NCBI RefSeq assembly: GCF_020080835.1
Contig: NC_058159.1
Location: 29,425,525 to 29,489,524 of the forward strand
Length of the DNA stretch: 64,000 bases
Direction of reading: 5' to 3'
Source: Cotesia glomerata
Lineage: Eukaryota > Arthropoda > Insecta > Hymenoptera > Braconidae
In this document: positions 12,747 through 24,709 of the stretch, piece after piece
How positions within the stretch are numbered: position 1 is the first letter of the stretch
Layout: every line of letters starts with the position of its first letter
Program-made: the position numbers and the translations under genes
Notes under the pieces: model-generated
Databases searched by the model: none
The model's input: the letters and a program-made list of their open reading frames with translations, nothing else
What the model was told of the DNA's origin: nothing

Positions 12747-13019
12747 CGGAAAAAATAGACCCGGAAAAATTTTAAAGTTATGAAGAATTTATATTATTTC
12801 ATTAAAATTTTTATAAAATAAAAATTATAATAATAATAATAATAATAATATTTTTTTTTGTAACAAAAAATGGAGCGATCATTCTGGGGGTGCTTGGTCT
12901 TTAGGAAAATTGTGGGTGTGATACAATTATTATTGTTATAATTTTTATTTTATAATAATTTTAATGAAATAATATGAATTTTTCACAACTTTAAAATTTT
13001 TTCCGGTCTATTTTTTCCG
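12747..13019. repeat. 273-bp foldback (MITE-like) element
   Basis: The left end CGGAAAAAATAGACCCGG is mirrored by the right end CCGGTCTATTTTTTCCG. The arms continue inward for about 90 bases with small mismatches: the left arm runs to about 12835 and the right arm begins at about 12926. The middle carries an (ATA)n run and about 80 bases of unique sequence. There is no coding capacity and I see no clear target duplication. It fits a non-autonomous DNA transposon, superfamily unknown. Confidence 0.6.
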
Positions 13020-14210
13020 ATTACCATTTTGAAATAAAAATTTTTCCGATGCAAAAATGCTAAAAGTTTCCATTTTTTTTATGTATGGATAGAATTCTAA
13101 AAATCTTCATAATTTAATGAGATAAATTGAAAATCCAGTAAATTTAGAATGTTATATCATCAATATTATATCATTGTATTATTTGTAGAATATATGTGTG
13201 CTAAAATAATTATTTTCTATATTTACACCAAACTTCTTTACAGACTGAATAGAATAGTTAGGTATAAGTATAAGTACTTATATTCATTTCATCGTTCATC
13301 GTTACTATACGTATTGCTGCACGGAAAAACTCGAGATCGATAGTTTACTTTGCTATAGATAAGGGTAGTTATGCACCAACTGATGATCATCACAATTATA
13401 TTACGAGTATATATGAATAGCAAAGAGGTAGACTGTTATATAATAGTTGAATTTATATTTTTTTGAAAATGTATTATGATAATAGAGTACAAGAAGAAGA
13501 CGAAATTTTATTCAACTGATTTTGCAATTTTTAACGAGCGTGAAGGTGTATTCTTATTATATATGACGTTACAAGGGGGAAAATAGCTGCGGTGACGCGA
13601 TAAATATTAATAAGTACTTCAGTGACATGGAAAGAGGAGAAATCATCCATCCAGACGTCGTTTTCTAGTACTTGTTATATATATTTCATATAGATAGGAC
13701 GAACCCTCTTTAGCTTTAACTTGTGCTGTACATTGTGCTCAATATAATGTATACTGTAGAGTACACGCGTCTACACAACTTACGTTATATTATTATATGC
13801 TCTCTCGGCCTTTCTTTTATCTAGACTGATGCGATTCGACGTAATCGATTGCTAACGAAATCAGTGATCCGGTTAAATTTAAACCCCTGTTTATTCAGAA
13901 TTAAACAACATCTGAAGGGAAAATTTAACTCAACCGATCTCTCTCTCTGCTCCTCTCGTTTTCTCTCCCTACAAAATTCAATCAGCGCATCTCTATCGCG
14001 CTTTTGCATTCACGATAATAATGATGTACGAGAATAAACGTAAACGGTAATGGCCCTGATGCGGCCTCATCAGTTTTATATATACGTACACGTATGTCCA
14101 AGTAATGAGTGTGAGCACGCTCAACTTATATTTTCCAATAATTTAACATCCAATGATATCAACCGAGAAAAAAATATTTTTATAATTTTTTAAAAATACA
14201 TTAAAAATAA
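13020..14210. other. Intergenic DNA, no gene seen
   Basis: AT-rich sequence with no supported gene. Overlapping opposite-strand frames around 13821-14037 look like chance. Confidence 0.45.
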
Positions 14211-14610
14211 CTAGCAACCTTGCAGTCACTATGTGACTGCCGTGACTTGTGAACTATAAATAAATAAAATTTTGCTCTATTAAATAAAGAATTTTGTTAA
14301 ATTGCACTGTAATTTTTTAACTAGTCTCGATGAGTGTAACATCGGGATGAGCTTATATCTTTAAAAATGTCAATAGTTCACAAGATACAAGGTCATTTCT
14401 TAATTATGCATCTAGAGATAGAGCATTTTTGAATGCAGTCTAAATACTTATCATCATAAATTGACTATTGGTGAGAATGATATGAAACCGTGAAAAGGCA
14501 CAAATTCAAATCAAGACCTTCGCAATGACACTAAATTTCACTAAAAAAACTGATTTTATCATATAAATACACTGGCCAGAAAATTTTGCTTATTCTTTCA
14601 ATAATAAAAA
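14211..14610 (-). mobile_element. Helitron-like element, copy A (internally deleted)
   Basis: On the minus strand the element ends in the family hairpin (GCAGTCA...TGACTGC), then AAGGTTGCTAG, followed by T. Its start at 14610 is a diverged form of the family 5' end. The central AT hairpin unit is missing: the arm ending in the GATGAGTGTAACATCGGGAT block joins directly to the 3' part. No Rep/helicase coding sequence is present, so the copy is non-autonomous. Confidence 0.8.
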
Positions 14611-15988
14611 TAATTATTTTTATGAGCTCGTTAATTATCAATGCACTGAATAAATTTAATTTCAAAAATACTGTTATGCAACGTTATTATTTTTCATTTT
14701 ATTAATAAATATAATTAACTATCAGTGAGTTATATTTTTTTTCAAATAATAAATTCATTATTTAATGCTGACTCAGCAACATTATTTAAAATTTCATTAA
14801 CAACTTCTAGTCAATGTGAGATAAAATAAAAAATTCCGTTGTAAATTATAAATTTTATTATATTATTAACCATTGTTATTTTTAAATAAAATTGTATCTA
14901 TGATGGAAATTAATTAAACGCTTTTATGGTTAAATTAAACTACAATGCAAATTAATACGGAAATATTATAAATTCGCGCAAACACTTTTATATGCTCTAA
15001 TTCTCTTACATAATAATCCTTCATCTTCATATTTCGCTAAGTAAAATACAACACAATAGACCGAATAATTAACTATCCATCAATTATCGTTACTTTTAGT
15101 TAACTGTTCATTTTGAATATAAATAGTAATAACTAATAAATATACGTTGCTCTTGTTATATTTATTTTACGCTATTAATTATTGTGAGAAATGAAAATTT
15201 TATTTTTATGCTTTGTATTTAAATTTATATTTATCCATGCAATTAAAACGGTTCTTCTTCAACCAATACTTTTCTTAAAAATTTTGTCTAAGAAAATCCG
15301 AAACTAAATTAGAGAAACTCTGTCGGCTTCCGGCTAATTGGACACCGTAAAATTCAAAACTACCCGAGACGAAGTGAGACATGAATTTTAAGAAAAAAAC
15401 ATATCTGTTGGGGAAAAATATTTATTGTCCGTGCCTCACTTTTCCTTCAGGCTTCTCTAATTGTTCATACCTTTGGTAAAAATTCAGGTACAAAAAAATA
15501 ACAAGTGTACACTCTTCTCGGTAGCAAACCGCCTAACTTAGTTTTGATAAACTTTACACAGCGCAATAAAACTTTAAGAATTACACTTTAAAAATTTTTT
15601 TTTCGACCATAAAGAACTTATATAAAATTTCCATAATGTGAATGATATTTTTAAAAATAGAGTTTATAAAAAAATAGTTAATAATTTTTTTCCGAGGCGT
15701 CAGATTTCTTAGATTTTTTTATTGTCATATTTTTCGAGCAACAAGTTTTATACCTGCTAAGAATGGGGTCGGTAGCAAAGTGTCTTTTTAGAAACTGACG
15801 AGTCATAAGCGATTTACTATTGGGGCACCAGGAAATGCTTTTTGGTCACTTTTTATGGTCTGATTTCTTTGTAATTTAAGCTATTGTAAATTATAATAGT
15901 TTCATGATACACTTTAAAAAAAATTTTGCCGTGAATTATTTCAATTATAATTTCTTACAGCAAAAAATTTTTAAGTAACTCAATTTTA
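14611..15988. other. Intergenic DNA, no gene seen
   Basis: AT-rich, mostly unique-looking sequence. I see no gene, RNA or defined repeat. Confidence 0.45.
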
Positions 15989-16625
15989 CCCCCATGAAAA
16001 AAAAAACAAAAAAAATATGTCGAAATATATTTTAAATATATTAAAAATCTATAAAAAATATATAAATATGTATAGTAAATATATTTTTAATAACTAACTT
16101 TTGGCCGAAAAAATGCCAAATGCTAATGAAGTTACAATGAGTGAATTTGTTTACTTCGGTATTGAAGATCATCTTACAGCAATAATTAATCCAAGTGTTC
16201 ATAAACAAAACTTAATATTTTTACAATTTAATATGAATGGAATAAATTTATTTAAATTGAAAAACTAAATGAATATTTTTTTAATTATCTCCAATTAAAA
16301 ATAATTATTTTATTATTTTATTGTTAGATTTATTATTATTATTAGTCTAATGATGTTATCTATTATATAATATAAATATAAATGAAACTTTTGAATCATT
16401 TTGTTTATTAAACATCACTTTTATTTTATCTGACAATTTTAATAACCCCTGAATGTCAAAATTCTAAATTGACAGTTTTACTGAAGCCGCCATGTTTTTT
16501 TAGATCTCTAGTAAAACTAGCCAGTTACTTAACAGACACTCGATATAACACTGGCCAGTTACTGGTTTAAGTCTAGTCAAACTGGCCAGTTACTGGCTAA
16601 AAACTCGATTTCATTTCTACTAGGG
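15989..16625. mobile_element. Transposon remnant with two unlike ends and a transposase-like fragment
   Basis: The left end CCCCCATGAAAAAAAA and its subterminal AT-rich stretch, ending CTAACTTTTGGCC, match the 399-bp palindrome at 54953-55351. The right 130 bases, with repeated CTGGCCAGTTACTGG motifs and the end CATTTCTACTAGGG, match the right end of the 810-bp element at 45036-45845. The unit is flanked by TA on both sides (15987-15988 and 16626-16627). It encloses the coding remnant at 16098-16268. It is either a chimera of two related elements or an intermediate member of one diverse family. Confidence 0.6.
16098..16268 (+). pseudogene. Transposase-like protein fragment (part 2)
   Basis: An open stretch of 56 codons lies inside the element at 15989-16625. 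It reads ...EFVYFGIEDHL..., then LQFNMNGINLFK, then a stop. I recall a widespread, functionally uncharacterised group of insect transposon-encoded proteins with a YFG-L motif followed by an NIDGLPLFKSS-like motif, and this fragment has the same order and spacing. It is far too short to be functional. The fragment at 45267-45485 resembles the part just upstream in the same protein group. The family link rests on memory and needs a protein search. Confidence 0.45.
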
Positions 16626-19100
16626 TAATATAATAAATGATAGATGACCTTTCTGTGTACAATAATAATATATCGGTATTTTATTAAACGGAGTTATTCA
16701 TACCTTTTATTAACAATACCAAATTTATGTTGTCATCCCAATCCCAAAGGGTCAACTTTCGATGTGACTTTAGATTTTATATTACATTAAATTACTTTCT
16801 AACTGAAATTTCCATCGGAAAAACTTGTGCTCAATATTAATATTTTTATTTAATCCCAACCGATATTAACACTTTATATTTTTTCTCAATAAAAACCATT
16901 CAGTCGCTTAGTGCTTACGGAAATGAAAGATTTATGGAAAGTGCAAATCCATTAAAATTCCTAAGATTATTTATTTTTATCCCATTTACTTTTTAAAATA
17001 ACATTCACAAAATTAATATTTGTGTAAACTGGAACGATGTTAAATTAAAATATAAAAATAAATTAGTTACTGCTTCTGTTATGAAATATTTTGTTTAAAT
17101 TATTTATTCGTTCAATAGAACAGTCATTTAATTTGAAATATTTCATATAATAAATATAAAATTTAATTATCTCCCTTTTATATGCATTTGCGTTGATTAA
17201 TAAAATGTTGAAAGTTCAATATTTTATTTAATAACGTTAATTAAAATGTCATACGCAAAAGTGAATGTCGGAATAATTTTATTAATTAATAGTGAACAAA
17301 AAAAATGAAATCAATAAATGTTTGATGTTAAATCAATGTATTCAATTATGATTCACCTCCAATAAACAGCGTTTAAATTATTTCAGTCGTTGAACGTATG
17401 ATTTAATCGTAAACTACCTAAGTACTATTGCCATTTAATGTAATCAAAATGTAGTGCCTGTTTTAGCGTTGGTTTGTATACATTTATTATCCAAAGTATT
17501 CACAATCAGTACGCAATGCTGTACGCTGAATTTATATCAAAATATTTTATTATACCGTACATATAATGCCATATTTAATCATGTACAAAATCACGGATGT
17601 TGCTGTATTGTATCAGCATGTGCGATGAATTTATTTTTCACCCCAACTCATACAAGAGTCAGAACCGTCAAAAAAAGTAACGCTTTATTCGGATTCTCAG
17701 TATGGGGAATTTAAAAATAATTATACAAAAATATAATCCGGAATTTTTAGTTAACCCAGACTATTTAATAATTAAATTCACTCTCTTATTTTCCGGCGGA
17801 TAATTTTTTTTTGATTTTTAAATTCTTAATGTACCGTGAAAAAGTTTGTAAAAAAAGTACACGAGTTATATTGCAGTAAAAAAAATTAAAAAAATATTTA
17901 CTAGAATTCTTGATACTTTTTTGTGTTCCTTCGATACATATTTTTATAATAATTTTTTTTCCGGGGGTAAATAGCGTATGAGATAAATAAAAAAAAAAAA
18001 AATAAACCAGAAGTGAAGCAAAAAGTCAATAGACACTCAACTCTTGCATGTAAATATAAATTAAAATTAAAATAAATAGGTGACGTGAATAATTATTCAT
18101 AGGATTATATGGGAAATATGAAGAAGTGAAAGGACATTAAATATATTATGTTTCCTCTATCTATATAATTTAATGTAGTACTCCTCTCTGCACTTAAAAG
18201 TGTTCGGTGTTCGCTGTTTAGATCTTGAGCAGTTAAAATTTAATGGTGAGTGGTGAACGGCGAACGTTTATTGGTGACGATGAAAAACCGGAAGCAAAAT
18301 TTAAAATCGAATGTCGGGGCAAAAAGTTTCTTAAAGAGATCTTTGAGCGAGCGGAGAGTGAGAGTGGGAGGGGGAGGAGAAGAATAAGGAATAAGGAAAA
18401 GCCAGCTGGGCGAGTTCGCAATGTCCAACAAGTTAAAGTAAGATTCTCTCATCTCTGTCGGTTGATGGAGTTCGTTGAACTTGGACTACACCAGCAGAAC
18501 TGAGTGGAGACCGTGCTCACGGCAAAGAGAATGCCAAGTGACTTTGTGCTCTTTTACCCGCATAACTTGCTCGCGTTCTGTCCACCGTCTTATTCACCTA
18601 TCTATATCTATGTTCTGGCATGGCTTACTCACTTTTTATACATATTATCACACTATATCATATATTATGCATTACTAACTTTAAACTTTAAATTATGCAT
18701 ACTTTACTTTACTTTTGTTGCATACTTATTCTCATATTTCACTAATATAAGATACCGTGCGAATTATTGTACTTTGCGTTTTATATTAATAATTCTCCAA
18801 AATGGAATTATTAAAAAAAGAAAAAAAAATGTTTTCTTAAGATAACTTTTAAAAAATGCTTCGACCAATCAACTCAAAATCTTATGTGAACTTTTTTTTC
18901 TTAAAATACTGCGTCCAATGCCACCAAGAAAATTAAAATCGATCGAGGCGTTTAAAAAATATTGCAGTTTGAAAATTTCAAGAAAATTTTTTAATTCTGA
19001 AAGTATTGAATTGACAATTTTTTGGTAAACAGAAAAAATTTTGGACTTCAAAAAAGCTCCAATTTCCTCATTGGCAGATTCCCGTCTGATCGATAGATCA
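16626..19100. other. Intergenic DNA, no supported gene
   Basis: Mostly AT-rich. From about 18240 to 18540 the composition is richer in GC and in purines on the plus strand (runs of GAG and GGGAGG). An 86-codon frame at 18243-18503 has a possible splice donor (AAA|GTAAGA) near 18437, but frames on the opposite strand are also open and no family is recognised. I do not call it a gene. Confidence 0.4.
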
Positions 19101-19894
19101 TCTATATTATTAAGAAAATCAGCAAAATTTTGTGGCCAGTATGTTTATATGATAAAATGGGGTTTTATGGTTAAATTTGGTATAGTTGGAAAAGTCGTGA
19201 CTTGAATTTGTGTTTTATCAAGTTTTCATATCATTCTTACCGATAGTCAATTTATTATGATAAGTATTTAGACTGTATTCGAAAATGCTCTATATCTAGA
19301 TACATAATTGAGAAATGACCCTGTATCTTGTGAACTATTGACATTTTTAAAGATATAAGCTCATCCCGATGTTACACTCATCGAGACCTTTCATTTGAAT
19401 ACCCATATCAATTTTTCATATATTTATATATATTATATATATGTTTATATGAAAAATATATTAACAATGCATGTGGGTACTCAAATAAAAACTCTTGATG
19501 AGTGTAACATCGGGATGAGCTTATATCTTTGAAAACGTCAATAGTTAAGAAAGTACAGAGTAATTTAATATAATTAAGAAATTACCTTGTATCTTGTGAA
19601 CTATTGAAATTTTTAAAGATATAAGCTCATCTTGAAGTTACACTCATCAAGACCTTTCATTTGAGTACCCACATCAATTTTTTATATATTTATATATATA
19701 TATATATACATATATATTATATATTATATACATGTATATATGAAAATGCATGTGGGTACTCAAATGAAAGCTCTTGATAAGTGTAACATCAGGTCAATAG
19801 TTAAAAAAGTACAGTGCAATTTAATAAAAGTCATTATTTTGTAAAGCAAAATTTTATTTATTGATAGTTCACATAGTGACTGCATGGTTGCTAG
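19101..19894 (+). mobile_element. Helitron-like element, copy B (two hairpin units)
   Basis: It begins TCTATATTATTAAG directly after A19100 and ends CTAG before T19895, as expected for Helitron insertion between A and T. Two hairpin units lie inside, with AT-rich cores near 19430 and 19700. The terminal hairpin is damaged: the left stem arm has been replaced, leaving CACATAGTGACTGC. No coding sequence is present. Confidence 0.85.
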
Positions 19895-21130
19895 TTAGCA
19901 ATAAATGATAAAAATGTAGGCTAAATTTACAAACAAATGACAAAAAAAATTCTTCAAAACAATTATCTTGATTAAAGATTTTCTTTTATCAATGTAGATA
20001 ATTTTCGAGCACTTTAAGCTCTGCCTTAGAATAAATTGGTAGCTCATAAATTAACATCTTGACAAAATCAGCTAATGGATAATTAAAACGTTAAACACAT
20101 TAAGACACGGTAACAAGCACGACGACTCGCTTAAGCATCGGGTCTCAATCGGTTTTGATTAGCCTCGTACCAAGTAAAGTAAAGACACTCAACGTAAGCG
20201 GGTGTACCCTATCGGGGCCGTGTTAGTATATAGTTGGCGCGTGCCACTTGGAGGTACGCTCGATCTCGGATTATAAACTTCCAAGGTGTATTTGCGCTTA
20301 TGAGACGTTTAATCGATCATACATAAGCACAAGATCCATTCGAGGGGGGTATTTATCTACATGCATAGTAATATTATACATCGTGTTATATATCTTGTAC
20401 ATCGAGTGCACAGTATGGAGAATGTTGAATGCAGAAAGCAGAATATAGAGCGGGGTCATAGGTGGATGTGGATGGCGTTAAGATTTGGTTGTTCACACGA
20501 GCGAGACCTCGCGCCGGATGATACCACGTCGACGCGACCTCCTTACTGATATATGACACAAAGACGAGAATGATATGAAGAGTAGACACGCGTTGTGGTT
20601 TATTTTGTATGTATGTATGTATTATATGAGCTGGTGCTCGTGCTGGTGTCGTCAAGAGGGAATAAAAGCTAAGGAGAAGCCCTGTCGTGATCGGCTTAGT
20701 TGAACAATGAAATCCGAAATAAAATATCTAGCTAAAAGTTTAAACTATAAGGAAGATACGTATGTATATACAGTAAGATGTCGAGCGAAATAAGACCAGC
20801 ATAGCAGTATAGAGAAAAAAAAAGGAAAAGCGGATAAAGGCGGTTGGACAAGACAGGAAGCAGGCGTTTTTATAAATGACACTCCCGTTGAAAGCTCGAG
20901 ATCTGGCGACATAAGACAGTCATCGCAGATAACATTGTTATGTCCCGTTCAAAGAGTAGTCGCTCTTATATTTAAGTCACTCTATAGTATGTACTGTCGT
21001 AGAATAGATCGAAAAAATTATGTAAGAGTTAAGGACGTTCATTTGATACGCTAGAGTTAAATTAGTACTTACTTTTTATGAAGTTATTCAAAACTTGAGA
21101 AAATTTTTTAGTTTATCAAAAATTTTACAA
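19895..21130. other. Intergenic DNA with a GC-richer stretch
   Basis: Bases 20100-20700 have more GC and CpG than the surroundings and contain several overlapping short open frames on both strands. I recognise no protein. The stretch may be regulatory DNA or an untranslated exon. Confidence 0.35.
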
Positions 21131-21620
21131 TCTATAAATTTTTATTATGTCCTTAAAAATTTTATGTCATTGCAAAGGTCTTGACTTGAATTTGTGCCTT
21201 TTCAAGATTTCATTTCATTCTCACCAATAGTCAATTAATTATGATCAATATTTAAGTTGCATTTGAAAATGCTCTATCTCTAGATACATAATTAAGAAAT
21301 GACCTCTTATGATGTGAAATATTGACATTTTTAAAGATATAAGCTCATCCCGATGTTACACTCATCGAGACCTTTCATTTGAGTACCCACATCAATTTTT
21401 CATATATTTTATATATTTATATATATATGTATATATGAAAAATATATCAAAATGCATGTGGGTATTCAAATGAAAGCTCTCGATGAGTGTAACATCATGA
21501 TGAGCTTATATCTTTAAAAATATCATAAATTGACAAAATACAATATAATTTCTAAATTATTGATATTTTTAAAGATATAAGCTCATTTTGATGATACACT
21601 CATCGAGACCTTTGATTTAA

Positions 21621-21728
21621 CCCTTCAGGACATGGGTGTTTTTTAGTGTCTCACTTGCACTGCAGCGACATCCATTATGTTAAATGTTGTTGCGTGAGAA
21701 AAAATCTCATAACCCATGTCCTGAAGGG
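21621..21728. mobile_element. 108-bp piggyBac-like MITE
   Basis: TTAA at 21617-21620 and at 21729-21732 flanks the ends CCCTTCAGGACATGGGT and ACCCATGTCCTGAAGGG, a perfect 17-bp inverted repeat. A TTAA target duplication with CCC...GGG ends is the hallmark of piggyBac transposons. Only about 74 bases lie between the repeats, so it depends on a transposase supplied elsewhere. Confidence 0.85.
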
Positions 21729-21735
21729 TTAAGTA

Positions 21736-22494
21736 CACGGAAAAAAGTAAACTGTAATAAATAACAGTTGATTTATAATAAGTAATGATCAACTGCTAAA
21801 AATTACCATTTCAAACAGTAAAATCGTGATTTTACTATTCACTTTATAATATTTACAATTTAAACGTTACAATTTACTCTTTACATGGAAGAAAATACTA
21901 TTTCAAATCGTAATATTCGCTATGTAAATGTCTAAAATGTTAAAGTATAATAATTAAGAATTCAGACTTTGATATTTATCATTTCTTACTTAGAAAATGA
22001 TCTTATGATATGTAAAAAGTATAAAATAAAGTTAGTGAATTTCTAATACAAGCAACGTCAATATTTACAAAGTAAAATGGTAAATTTTAAACGCAACGCT
22101 AAAAATCAAACTGTAATTATTGACTTGCTTGGACTGGTAAAATGTATATTGTAAAAGTATAATTTTTACTGTTTGAAATGTTAAATTCTCCCAGAGTGAG
22201 ACCCCTTTCTCTTTTATCTGAGTTCCCCTTCTCCTCATAATATGGACTACATATTGAAATGGCAATTTTTACTGTTTGAATCTGTAATTTTTTAAGATGA
22301 AAGAGTCGTTATTTACTATAGTGACAGCTATTAATCACTTATTTTGGATATTAAATTATAAATTGTGGCTTTATACTTTCTACATTAAGTTCTGTAATAT
22401 TTATATTTTTGCCACCCCGATGTCCGCTTTACTGTTTGAAACTATAAAAATTAACCGGAATCCGAGTGAATATTACAGTTTACTTTTTTCCGTG
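21736..22494. mobile_element. 759-bp TA-flanked MITE (Tc1/mariner-like)
   Basis: The ends CACGGAAAAAAGTAAACTGT and ACAGTTTACTTTTTTCCGTG form a perfect 20-bp inverted repeat flanked by TA (21734-21735 and 22495-22496). Comparison with uninterrupted Helitron copies shows a single TA at the empty site. The interior repeats short AAACAGTAAAA / TTTTACTGTTT motifs in both directions. No transposase is visible; the open frames of 66 and 117 codons here look like chance. Confidence 0.75.
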
Positions 22495-22513
22495 TACCCA
22501 CATGAATTTTTCA

Positions 22514-22580
<67 letters not shown>

Positions 22581-22806
22581 ATTTCTGATATTTGTAAAAT
22601 ATATCAAATATATCAAAAATGCATGTGGGTACTCAAATGAAAGCTCTTAATGAGTGTAACATCGGGATGAGCTTATATATTTAAAAACGTCAATAGTTAA
22701 GAAAGTACAGTACAATTTAACAAAATTCATTATTTAATAAAGCAAATTTTTATTTATTTATAATTCACAAGTCACGGCAGTCACATAGTGACTGCAAGGT
22801 TGCTAG

Positions 22807-24619
22807 TTAAGCTTTACGCAAACAAACGTACTCAGAAATTATGAGTAAAGAACCAAAAGTAGTCGGTTGTTAAGCTAAAAATGTGAACTGACGCTAATAC
22901 AACGTATAAACATAAAGGGTCATGAAAAGTTAATAGTGTGTGCAGGTATAAGTATATAGGTGTATATTTAACGTCATGCTGAACGATTTTTCCGGCAGTC
23001 GGAATTGAGAGAACGAAAAATGGGAGTCACACGGTACGATGCATATATATTACTGGGACGATGCTCTGGATAGAAGCAGTACTGTACGATATACGATGTA
23101 CGAGTATACAGAGTATATAGAGTAAAGGGTAGAGACCATGCTACAGAGTACAGAGTTACAGAGTACCAGAGGGATACAAACGCAAATAAAAGTGATCGAC
23201 GATATATACGATCGGGGTGTTCACATTAACGTCCACTGCGTTAATTCTTCTTCCATGCTAAAATGAATCAAATACGTTTTACGGTATTTGTTTTAACCTT
23301 TTTTTTTTTTACTATTCGCTGCGCTGCATAGGATATCGAGTACTACTTCAGGGCATTAAATACATCCCGAGAGCTATTTTTCTCGTTACTAACTATATTT
23401 TATAATATTTTTTATTGATGGTGAAAATAAAATACGGCCAGTAGAAATTGACAAGTGTTATTTATTTACTGCTGTTGTGTTTCCAAATAAGACTTTTCTT
23501 CCAAGTTCGTGTAAATTTTATCAATATAGTTGGAGCTTAACAAAACAATTGATTTTAGATTTATCACTAAAAAACAAATAATTTAAAATAAAAATTTTAT
23601 ATTTTTCTTTTTAAAAATTTTATTTAATTATTAACAAATTATTAGTGCACATAATTCGGATTTGGGTGGAAATTAATTCTCATTGACTGCAATCAAAAAT
23701 TTTATCACCTATAAACATAATACCATTAAAACAATTAGGTTAAATAACCGGCAAAAGTGAGAGAAAATATTATCAGATAAAACAAATATCACATTCGACA
23801 TATTGTCATATTTTATTTAAAAATTATCACCATCAAAACGTAATAATTAAAACAGATTCAAATCGCAGTCTATTTTATCTCAATAATTGTCTGAATTTAT
23901 ACCGTAAATTATTTTTCCAAAAAGTAAATCACAAAAATAGGTATCGATTGTCTGTCAAATTAACAAAAAATTAATCCAGTCGATAATTGTAATAACATCT
24001 CACCTAGTCTCATGCCTGAATGCTCAGTATTAAAACCCCGAAACTCGGAAAATGATATTATATAAATTTGTAAAATATCGGCGTAGTTTTAACACTTGGG
24101 TTAGTATGACGATAAGGGCGAGGGTGAAATGGCAAGTCGTGAGATGGCATCCGATTATAAAATAGGGAACAGGGAATCAGGAATAGGGGGTCAAGACAGA
24201 GGGTCCAATAAATGTTTTAGTGAGAAAGATTGAGTGAGCGAGAGAGGTCGAGAGGGCAAGAGGGTGAGGAATAAGGAGCGAGGGAAAATTTATAACGATT
24301 AAATGGGTATGGGTTTAGATGGTATGTGATGGTCTGATGGTGTACAGTGTTAATGGCAAAAGGTAGAGTACCAGCAAAAGCAGTAGCTACCGCTATAGCT
24401 CGGGTATTGCAGACGAATCACCCGTCGCGGATGATTTTCCAGTTCGTTGGATCAAACTCGCCCGTTTTCCCGTTCCCGGGTTAGATTGTAATGGCGGTAG
24501 TAGAATGGCAACCTAACGGCAAAGGCCACGCCAGGATCCTATTGCTCCACTCTGTATCTGCGTTAATTTGGAATTTCAGGACGTTCGTTCCCGTCACACG
24601 ACTATTCCCTTATAAATGT

Positions 24620-24683
<64 letters not shown>

Positions 24684-24709
24684 ATGTATACATTTATAAA
24701 CTGGAAACA
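22807..24709. other. Intergenic DNA with purine-rich stretch and TA microsatellite
   Basis: No gene is seen. Bases 24180-24290 are strongly purine-rich on the plus strand with many GAGAG and GAGCG motifs, which could bind GAGA factor. Bases 24622-24679 are an uninterrupted (AT)n microsatellite outside any Helitron copy; the open frame across it (YIYIYI) is an artefact. Confidence 0.45.

Larger units (their letters stand above)
21131..22806 (+). mobile_element. Helitron-like element, copy C, with two nested insertions
   Basis: The 3' end is intact: hairpin GCAGTCACATAGTGACTGC, then AAGGTTGCTAG, then T22807. The 5' end is diverged; TCTATA at 21131 after an A is the best guess. The body was interrupted within the motif that reads TTTAAGTACCCACAT in an intact copy, first at TTAA by a 108-bp MITE and then at the adjacent TA by a 759-bp MITE. 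A long (TA)n tract (about 22517-22577) forms the core of its last hairpin unit. Confidence 0.8.

Noticed and set aside
19422..19900. CRISPR-like spaced repeats
   Set aside because: The repeated blocks are inverted arms of the Helitron hairpin units, not direct repeats with unique spacers, and the genome is eukaryotic.
22297..22650. 117-codon ORF spanning a MITE end and a TA tract
   Set aside because: It crosses an element boundary and reads YIYIYI through a microsatellite.
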